64,000 nucleotides of DNA, from the NCBI GenBank assembly GCA_038373865.1, contig JAXGGA010004416.1:1-64000 (forward strand), written 5' to 3'. Shown in pieces: positions 57,195 through 64,000 of the stretch; the stretch's first letter is position 1; every line of letters begins with the position of its first letter. Below the pieces are notes generated by a model. It did no database searches, was not told where the DNA came from, and saw only the letters and a program-made list of their open reading frames with translations. Source of the stretch: Uloborus plumipes. Its lineage: Eukaryota > Arthropoda > Arachnida > Araneae > Uloboridae. The position numbers and the translations under genes were made by a program.

Positions 57195-60092
57195 AGGGTT
57201 GGTTAGGGTAAGTGAGCCCCCTTTTTAGAACAGTTCGTTTTTAAAGCATTATACAACAGCTTTAAAGCAAAAAAAGTTTAAACTTGTTGACTTATTTTAT
57301 CTTGAATATTATTAATAAGCACAAGTTTAACATTATTTCCTAAAAAAATGCTTTAAATGTTTTTGACTATCGTATTCTTTAAAAAATGACGTGGGTAGCC
57401 CACTTACCCCCTGGGAAGGGGTAAGTGAGCCACCCCTCATTTATTTATATTTAAAGTAAGCATATCTAAAAAAGGGGGTATCCTACCTGATAAAATATGA
57501 AACATTTTAGTAGGATATGCTTTTTTGTTAATGTATCCATTAACGAGATACACTAGGTGGCCAAAAGTATCCGGACACTTTCAAAAATTCACATTTTTAC
57601 ATATAGCTCGAGAAATAAGTGATCAATTGTTCTTTAACTTTAGTCATACAAAATATAGGCTTCACCGAACATTTCCAAGTTGAAATTAAATTACCCTTGC
57701 ATTTGGGGGACGACAAGAAGGGGGTTGAAAGAAAAACCGCTTTTTGACCATAACTCTTCGAAAATAGCTCGGAATAAGCTATCAATTTCAGTAATTAATT
57801 AGCATACTATGTATAATTACTGTACAAATTTTTATGAACGTACCACTCTTACTTCTGAAGATATGAAACAGTTTTGAAAAAACGGCAATTTTATTTGAAG
57901 GGTTTTTGCTCATAACACGCAGAGTTTTTGATCAAACCTTATCACAACTTCAGGAAAGATGACAAAATACAAGAGAAAGAACATATTAAAACGGTAAATA
58001 AAAATATTAAAAATTCGATGAGATATGAACGTTAAAAGGAAATAATTTTTCACGGCGCATGCGCGAACGACAGAAATTTATAACTACAAAAATATTGTAG
58101 CCTGATTTATGCTGCATCTTATAAAAAAAGTTCCAGTTGAATATCATGAAAAATGAAAAAGATATCAGCGATCTAGTGAGCTGTATTTCATTCATTCGCA
58201 GGCAAAACATAAATAGTGTGGGTCTGTCCACAAAGAGCTGTTTTTAAATTGAAGGTTATTGCGTCGTCGTTCAAAACCAACGTTTCAGAGGGTGTCCGGA
58301 TACTTTTGGCCACCTACGTATAAGATCTTTTTGGCCGAATAAACGAAATGTGACTACAATGCCGAATATAAATTTTCAAACTGTATACAATTTAACATTG
58401 AAAAAAAATGATCGATTGTCACCACACTATTTGTGGACAACCCCTTGCGATTTATGTTTTGCCTGCGAATGAATGAAATACAGCTCACTAGATCGCTGAT
58501 ATCTTTTTCATTTTTCATGATATTCAACTGGAACTTTTTTTATAAGATGCAGTATAAATCAGGCTACAATATTTTTGTAGTTATAAATTTCTGTCGTTCG
58601 CGCATGCGCCGTGAAAAATTATTTCCTTTTAACGTTCATATCTCATCGAATTTTTAATATTTTTATTTACCGTTTTAGTATGTTCTTTCTCTTGTATTTT
58701 GTCATCTTTCCTGAAGTTGTGATAAGGTTTGATCAAAAACTCTGCGTGTTATGAGCAAAAACCCTTCAAATAAAATTGCCGTTTTTTCAAAACTGTTTCA
58801 TATCTTCAGAAGTAAGAGTGGTACGTTCATAAAAATTTGTACAGTAATTATACATAGTATACTAATTAATTACTGAAATGGATAGCTTATTCCGAGCTAT
58901 TTTCGAAGAGTTATGGTCAAAAAGCGGTTTTTCTTTCAACCCCCTTCTTGTCGTCCCCCAAATGCAAGGGTAATTTAATTTCAACTTGGAAATGTTCGGT
59001 GAAGCCTATATTTTGTATGACTAAAGTTAAAGAACAATTGATCACTTATTTCTCGAGCTATATGTAAAAATGTGAATTTTTGAAAGTGTCCGGATACTTT
59101 TGGCCACCTAGTGTATCTTACATTTAAATGTGTATGACAGAAAATTATAAAGCAGAATACAAAACAACTGTGTCTGTGAAATTCATTAAAAGCCGTTAGG
59201 CATATTTTTTGCTTTTATATATAAATTAGTGTTGAAAAAACATTATAGAGTCGATTAAGATTAATTTTGGTCAAATAAGGGGAAAAAAAAGGTTGAAAAA
59301 AAATGGAAACACTTAATGGCAGCGTCTGTTTGAAGTTTGTTGAGGGAGAGACATTATCATTTCATCCTCAGTTATAATTCTAACATCATTTACATCAAAA
59401 CAATAAAAAGTGTAGCTATTTATATTCTTTCTATCCCATGTAGCAGAATTTTTCTCATTTGTATCATATTGTAAAGTTAGAACTTCATAATACTTTATAT
59501 TTTTCTTTTATGCAAGTTTCCCTAATACATAGTTACCAGCCTTTGTAGTTTTTGTAGCTAAAGAATCAATTCTTTCTATGTCTGCATCATTATCTTTCAT
59601 TTCATCTTAGACATTACTGCATCAGAACTGCTTTTTATTTTGAAATCATCATTATTATGAGGGGGCCCACTTACACCATAGTGAGGGGGCCCACTTACTC
59701 TAACTGAGAAAAACCAAGGGGTAAGTGGGACCCCCCTTAAACACTTATTAATAATACTTTGCATAAAAATTCTTATTGCAATGTGTACTTTAGGTTAAAC
59801 TCTACAAATAAACTTGATAATCATAGAAAAAATAATAAAAATTAACATTGAAACACTTCTTTGAAAAATGTCGCTTAAACTCGCAAAAAAAAAAAAAAAA
59901 AAAATGAAAATTTTTTTGACATAAATTATATGATCCAGAAAAAAGTTCCATGAAACCCAAATGTATGCAAAACAAATCATTGTGATGAAATATAACATTA
60001 TCAGTACAAAAAAGTACAAAAATCATATGCGCATTCAGTTTTAAGGGGGGTGGCTCACTTACCCTAGTGGCCTACTTACCCGAAAAAACCCT
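57195..60092. mobile_element. TIR element with GGGTAAGTGAGCC ends (about 2.9 kb including insertion)
   Basis: The left end AGGGTTGGTTAGGGTAAGTG is mirrored at the right end by a sequence that, inverted, reads AGGGTTTTTTCGGGTAAGTA. The word GGGTAAGTGAGCC or GTAAGTGGGCCCC recurs inside both ends (57397-57440, 59659-59736, 60048-60064), several times as inverted pairs. No transposase is seen. The foldback element at 57551-59113 is inserted inside, so the original would have been about 1.3 kb. The superfamily is not determined; no certain target duplication. Confidence 0.6.
57551..59113. mobile_element. Tc1/mariner-type foldback element with 684-bp arms
   Basis: Ends CACTAGGTGGCCAAAAGTAT and its inverse, flanked by TA (57549-57550 and 59114-59115). 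Bases 57551-58234 and 58430-59113 are inverted copies of equal length with only scattered differences; the two 74-codon frames they contain, on opposite strands, differ at about five residues. The 195-base loop includes a third terminal sequence (GTGTCCGGATACTTTTGGCC, 58292-58311). The left part, 57551-about 58318, is thus a complete 768-bp TIR element, and the right arm is an inverted copy lacking the inner end. No transposase motif. The transcript would form a very long hairpin. Confidence 0.85.
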
Positions 60093-60344
60093 ATTTAATT
60101 TTTAAACGTAATCATTCTTAAAATCTAATGAAATGGCAAATTTTGTTTTTTAATTGTTTAATGCAAAATATTTTTCTTCTGAAGATGATTCTATGACATT
60201 TAAGATTTCACGGTGCACATTTTTATGTTTTTCATGATGAATATTCAGCACATAATAATAAAACTATGCGGAATATAGCAATAAAAGTAACACGTAGTAA
60301 CTAGATTTAACAATGAAAGCAAATAAAACAACCTATAAAGTATA

Positions 60345-60475
60345 AATGCTCAGGGGCACTGAAGACACGTGTTTCGGCGTTACAAGGAGCACCACTTTCA
60401 ATTCACAAAGTGTAAGCTTATCGATGCAAAGACTTCCGACAAAAGCATATCAGAAAGCATGTCAGCAGTATTCCT
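60345..60475. mobile_element. Foldback repeat, CGGCGTTACAAGG family, copy 3 (partial)
   Basis: CACGTGTTTCGGCGTTACAA at about 60367, then words corresponding to the copies at 16905 and 30975 (TTTCAAT.CA, TGTAAGCTTAT, TGCAA.GACTTCCGACAAAAG, GTCAGCAGTATTCCT). Its right part runs up to the Tc1/mariner element at 60483, so the end may be cut by that insertion. Confidence 0.5.
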
Positions 60476-60482
60476 TAACATA

Positions 60483-60509
60483 CACTGAAGTGACAAAAGT
60501 CATGGGATA
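60483..60509. repeat. Left TIR of the Tc1/mariner element
   Basis: 27 bases, identical in reverse complement to 61674-61700. It contains the likely transposase binding site. Confidence 0.95.
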
Positions 60510-60625
60510 GCAATATGCAAATTTTCAGATGGCAGTAGCATCGCATAGAACAGGTATAAATGCGCAGGGCTTTTACAGAGCTTTCATTTCTGTTCAAGTT
60601 ATTCATGTGAAGAGGTTTTAACGTG

Positions 60626-61669
60626 ATGATGACCGCACGACGTGAATTAACAGACTTTGAACGCGGAATGTTAGTTGGAGCTAGACGCATGGGTCATGCC
60701 ATTTCGGAAATCGTTAGAGAATTCAACATTCCCAGATCCACTGTGTCAAGAGTGTGCCGAGAGTATGAAATTTCAGGCATAACATCCCACCATGGACAGC
60801 GCAGTGGTCGACCGCCTGCACTTAAAGATCGAGACCGGCGACGTCTGCAAAGAGTCGTAAATTCTAACAGACAAGCAACACTGCGTCAAATCACCGTAGA
60901 AATCAATGTGGGACGTACAATGGACGTGTCTGCTAGAACTGTGCGGAGAAATTTGGATTTCTTGGGCTATTCCAGCAGAAGACCGACTCGAGTGCCTTTA
61001 CTGACAGAACGACATCGCTTGCAGCGACTCTCGTGGGCACGTGAGCATATCGGTTGGTCCCTAGATGAATGGAAAACCGTGGCCTGGTCCGATGAGTCAC
61101 GATTTCAGCTGGTAAGAGCCGATGGTAGGGTTCGAGTGTGGCGCAGACCCCACGAAGCCATGGACCCAAACTGTCAGCAAGGCACTGTTCAAGCTGGTGG
61201 TGGCTCCGTAATGGTGTGGGCTGTTTTTTCATGGCATGGACTTGGTCCTCTAGTGCGACTGGACCGAACATTGACTGGAAATGCTTATGTGCAGCTACTT
61301 GGAGATCACTTGCAGCCATTCATGGACTTCATGTACCCAAACAACGATGGGATTTTTATGGATGACAATGCGCAATGTCACCGGGCCACAACTGTTCGCA
61401 ATTGGTTTGAAGAAAATTCTGGACAATTCCAACGAATGATTTGGCCACCTAGATCGCCCGACATGAATCCCATTGAGCATTTATGGGACACCATCGAGAG
61501 GTCTGTTCGTGCCCAAAATCCTGCCCCATCAACGCTTTCACAATTATGGACGTCTATCGAGACAGCATGGCTCAATATTCCTGCAGAAGACTTCCAACGA
61601 CTTGTTGAGTCCATGCCACGTCGAGTTGTTGCACTTCGCCGGGCAAAAGGAGGGCCGACACGATATTAA
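60626..61669 (+). CDS. Tc1/mariner transposase, 347 residues
   Basis: Cut-and-paste DDE/D transposase acting at the element's own TIRs. The first ATG at 60626 is chosen (a second ATG follows directly; the codon before, GTG, is not a likely eukaryotic start). Residues about 9-50 form the first helix-turn-helix (ERGMLVGARR...IPRSTVSRVCREY), followed by a GRPPAL motif (about 61-66), which in this family separates the two DNA-binding halves, and a second helix-turn-helix (about 69-112). Catalytic residues: D156 in AWSDESRF, D247 in MDDNAQCHRA, E284 in SPDMNPIEHLWD; 36 residues lie between the last two. Length is normal for Tc1-type transposases (about 340). No stop or frameshift. It is GC-richer than the surrounding DNA, consistent with recent arrival. 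Confidence 0.97.
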   Translation: MMTARRELTDFERGMLVGARRMGHAISEIVREFNIPRSTVSRVCREYEISGITSHHGQRSGRPPALKDRDRRRLQRVVNSNRQATLRQITVEINVGRTMDVSARTVRRNLDFLGYSSRRPTRVPLLTERHRLQRLSWAREHIGWSLDEWKTVAWSDESRFQLVRADGRVRVWRRPHEAMDPNCQQGTVQAGGGSVMVWAVFSWHGLGPLVRLDRTLTGNAYVQLLGDHLQPFMDFMYPNNDGIFMDDNAQCHRATTVRNWFEENSGQFQRMIWPPRSPDMNPIEHLWDTIERSVRAQNPAPSTLSQLWTSIETAWLNIPAEDFQRLVESMPRRVVALRRAKGGPTRY

Positions 61670-61673
61670 GAGG

Positions 61674-61700
61674 TATCCCATGACTTTTGTCACTTCAGTG
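61674..61700. repeat. Right TIR of the Tc1/mariner element
   Basis: 27 bases, perfect inverse of 60483-60509. It begins four bases after the transposase stop codon. Confidence 0.95.
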
Positions 61701-61714
61701 TATATGTGCACTGT

Positions 61715-62137
61715 AATAAAATTTTATGAAAAAAAGTAAAACCGACTTCAAAAACGCAGCTGAAAATTGCTCTAAAAAGTAAAAAATAAATTTATTCTTT
61801 GAACATCATCGATACTACTTTTAAACATGAATTTTGAAGTCGGTGTCGAAACAGTTAATAAAATCATTCTTACCCATTGAATGTACCATTTGATTGATTT
61901 TTCCCTTCAAAAAACACTTGAAATTGAGAATGAAACATTTTTGTTATTTTTATTATGAAACTGTAACCGAAGAATGGTTACGAATGATTTTATTAACTGT
62001 TTCGACACCGACTTCAAAACTCATGTTTAAAATTAGTATCGATGATGTTCAAAGAATAAATTTATTTTTTACTTTTTAGAGCAATTTTCAGCTGCGTTTT
62101 TGAAGTCGGTTTTACTTTTTTTCATAAAATTTTATTT
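61715..62137. mobile_element. Foldback MITE with 155-bp arms, ACCGACTTCAAAA type
   Basis: Arms 61715-61869 and 61982-62137 are near-perfect inverted copies. Both carry AAAACCGACTTCAAAAACGC, a GCTCTAAAAAGTAAAAAATA word, CATCGATACTA and GACACCGACTTCAAAA-type words in mirrored order. The loop is 112 bases. It begins 12 bases after the Tc1/mariner target site. The overlapping short frames are incidental. Confidence 0.85.
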
Positions 62138-62299
62138 TTATTTCATTCTTTTCAGTGTAAATATATACCCGGAACAGCGTCATGTTGCCATCGTGACGTT
62201 TCATCTCACTTTATTAAAGCGTCTGAAATTTTAAGCGATTGCCACTAAAAACATTTTTTTTCTTTTTAGGATTTATTTCAATGCTGATTTAATTAAAAC

Positions 62300-62578
62300 A
62301 TTTTTAAATTACTAGTTTTTCACCCGATTATGCGGCTAAAACTGGCCTACAGGTTAATCCGTAAAATAACCATTTACCGCCGATTCATTAGTGCGTCACT
62401 AATTTTAAAACTCAAACCCCGCATCATGGGACCATGGGACCACCAGGAAGGTGTACCCTTTCCAACAAAAAAAAATTTATCAAAATCGGCCTATTCAGTA
62501 AAAAGTTATGCGTGGTCATACATAAAAAAAATATATACCGGTCGACCAGAAAACCTCCTCCGTTTTTTCGTCGGTTAA
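62300..62578 (+). mobile_element. Fragment of a dispersed repeat ending CCTCC..GTCGGTT
   Basis: Includes GGGACCATGGGACCA, TTTCCAACAAAAAAAAATTT, ATCAAAATCGG and a final block CGACCAGAAAACCTCCTCC followed by TCGTCGGTT. I associate such tails with dispersed arthropod repeats. The CCAACAAAAAAAA block also occurs at 52.4-52.6 kb. The 5' limit is uncertain. Confidence 0.45.
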
Positions 62579-62612
62579 AAAATGAGTGTTGTTTTTACAG
62601 TATAATACGGTA
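62577..62612. mobile_element. ACTGTAAAA-type MITE, copy G (end only)
   Basis: AAAAAATGAGTGTTGTTTTT and the CAGTATAATAC word match the end of the family; it then runs straight into the minisatellite. Confidence 0.55.
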
Positions 62613-62865
62613 AACGCCCAAAATGTCGCGGCCGAAATATCGCGGTCCGAAATTACGCGGCAAAAATGTCGCCGGTAGTAAATGTCGCTGGCCAAAATGT
62701 AGCCGGTACAAAATGTCGCCGGTTCAAAATGTCGCCGGTTCAAAATGTCGCAGGTCCAAAATGTCTCAGGTCTAAAATTTCGCCGGCCCAAAATATCGCC
62801 GGTCCAAAATGTCCCCAGTCCAAATGTCGTCAGACAAAAATGTAGAAGGTCTAATATTGATACAG
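62613..62865. repeat. Degenerate minisatellite, unit about 16 bp (AAAATGTCGCCGGTCC)
   Basis: About 15 successive variants of (C)AAAATGTCGCCGGT(C/T), changing by single substitutions (GCGG, GCCGG, GCAGG, CCCAG, GTCAG). The unit is CpG-rich in an AT-rich region. Gradual divergence along the array suggests age. I recognise similar arrays from other arthropod genomes. No coding role evident; the minus-strand frame across it (62516-62791) is a repeat artefact. Confidence 0.8.
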
Positions 62866-64000
62866 TTTAAACCAAAAATTAAAACATATGAAAATGCTTT
62901 TTATCACCAAATTAGCAAAAGATTGTTAATTGCTGCTGATGAACGTGTGCGTTAACAATACTATGGACTAAAATTTTCGAAAAATACTGAAAAAAATTTA
63001 CCCTTTCTGCTTGTAACTGTTTCGAGCGTTTTCCAAGAAACAAATAGTTTTCAAACAAGCGTACGTTCGTTATTTACAATAGCTTATTTCACCTTGACTC
63101 GCAATCTACCAACTTAAAAACGAATAGATTAGCAACCCAAGCCAAGTTTAATTAATATCGAAAAGAAAATTTAAGTGTTTAAAAAGAAGAAGTTGAAGAA
63201 CAATGAAATGAATAAGACAGATATACAATGCTTGAAACTTGGTTTTTGTTAAAATGTCTTGCATGATGGAAAGCAAGTCTATATTATCTAATATTAGAAG
63301 TGCTTTTATTTTCTTCTACATATAATGTGTAAAAGAAAGTATTGGATCAGTGAAAAATTGTCAATTTGGAAGAATTTACAAGTTCTGACGTGTGCTGAAT
63401 TCAATTTTATCGTTTATTTGCTTAAAGGAAAATGTGTAAGTGTGTATCTGCATGACCCATTTTTGGGGGGCGACTCTACCTCAAAACTTACTGCATGAAT
63501 TAGAATGAAACTTAGTGCATACATGTACCAATATGTGATTCAGTACTGATTGGTTTTTGCCGCTAGTTCTTCCAAGGGAGTTTTTACATACAAGTATGTA
63601 ATGGAACGTTTTCAGCATAGCGTGATTACTATCCCGAAGAAGGTTCAAATCAAATAAAAAATCGAATCGACGAAATCAAATAAAAAATTGGCCCATAGGA
63701 AGAATTCAGAAGATACGTCACAGCATCGAAGAAGCAATTGAACTTTTTATTTTTCATTATTTGTGAGTTATGTATATCAAGAAGTAATGCAAGTATTCAG
63801 ACAAAATTTTGCTTGTAAAATGGTCTTATAAAGGGCGAGATGCATATTCATTTCTGGCGTTAATCAGTTTAAACATGGCACTGTACCTTCGTTACAATCA
63901 GTATTTAAATAAAGAGTTGAATATGATACCATTTTTCCTCTTGACATTTCTCCTAAGAAAGCAATGAATCCATGAACGAGCGTGCCCTGTTCTGTTCTCC
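62866..64000. other. Stretch without a supported gene
   Basis: AT-rich. Around 63460-63600, words such as CTCAAAACTTACTGCATGAATT and GATTGGTTTTTGCCGC look like part of a dispersed arthropod repeat, but no boundaries can be set. Nothing else seen to the end of the window. Confidence 0.4.

Larger units (their letters stand above)
60483..61700 (+). mobile_element. Intact Tc1/mariner element, DD36E type (1218 bp)
   Basis: 27-bp perfect terminal inverted repeats (CACTGAAGTGACAAAAGTCA and seven further bases) at 60483-60509 and 61674-61700, flanked by TA on both sides (60481-60482 and 61701-61702). It contains one uninterrupted transposase frame (60626-61669) that almost reaches the right TIR. Perfect TIRs, TA duplication and an unbroken frame together indicate a recent insertion and possibly an active copy. 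The 36-residue spacing between the second Asp and the Glu corresponds to the group described as DD36E (Incomer); this is recalled, not searched. Confidence 0.95.

Noticed and set aside
58007..58657. Two nearly identical 74-residue proteins on opposite strands as a gene pair
   Set aside because: They are the same sequence in the two arms of an inverted repeat, with no motif, and are not conserved genes as far as can be seen.
59795..60026. Overlapping minus-strand frames of 74 codons
   Set aside because: Low-complexity, built around a poly-A run inside the TIR element; no motifs.
62613..62865. CRISPR-like array of short repeats
   Set aside because: Contiguous degenerate 16-bp units with no spacers; a minisatellite.

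Overview
The window is nuclear DNA from a eukaryote, most likely an arthropod and probably an arachnid. It is AT-rich (roughly two thirds by eye), has no long open reading frames apart from one transposase, has no bacterial operon structure, and is full of DNA-transposon, Helitron, SINE and LINE remains. The arthropod assignment rests on recognisable repeat families: a tRNA-derived SINE with a conserved body, Helitron ends with the CTAG/hairpin tail common in arthropods, and the C-terminal RNase H part of a non-LTR retrotransposon. The arachnid assignment is an inference from the look of these repeats. The window reads as intergenic DNA or the inside of a very long intron.

Layout. 1-6 kb: mostly featureless, with one unexplained 99-codon reading frame and one possible terminal exon behind a strong splice acceptor (5152). 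6-9 kb: a palindrome-rich element, a 106-bp tandem array, a SINE fragment, and a 125-bp tandem repeat interrupted by a hAT-like MITE. 12.0-14.6 kb: a complete-looking Helitron with A/T insertion flanks. It carries a THAP-like zinc-finger exon on the minus strand and a nested element whose empty site is seen in a second, inverted Helitron copy at 18.1-18.7 kb. 19-20 kb: a long-TIR element holding a tRNA-type SINE. 22-29 kb: members of a TA-flanked MITE family, a third Helitron-like element holding a tRNA-like SINE, and a small TIR element. 30-34 kb: three more hAT-like MITEs, two with nearly perfect 8-bp duplications, and a foldback. 36 kb: a pogo/Tigger-type non-autonomous element. 39-42 kb: two degenerate coding remnants, a retrotransposon RNase H and a recurrent uncharacterised arthropod protein family. 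43.6 and 50.2-50.6 kb: candidate host exons with good splice donors. 44-52 kb: more MITEs, a SINE and two direct duplications. 57.2-60.1 kb: a TIR element invaded by a foldback element with two 684-bp arms. 60.5-61.7 kb: an apparently intact Tc1/mariner element with 27-bp perfect TIRs, a TA duplication and a full-length transposase with DD36E spacing. 61.7-62.9 kb: another foldback and a degenerate 16-bp minisatellite.

No cooperating gene system is visible. The one gene that looks functional is the Tc1/mariner transposase. The most informative biology is mobile-element nesting, Helitron capture of a THAP exon, and long inverted repeats that could produce double-stranded RNA. Family names come from motif recognition by eye, without database searches; boundaries without a stated duplication are approximate to tens of bases.
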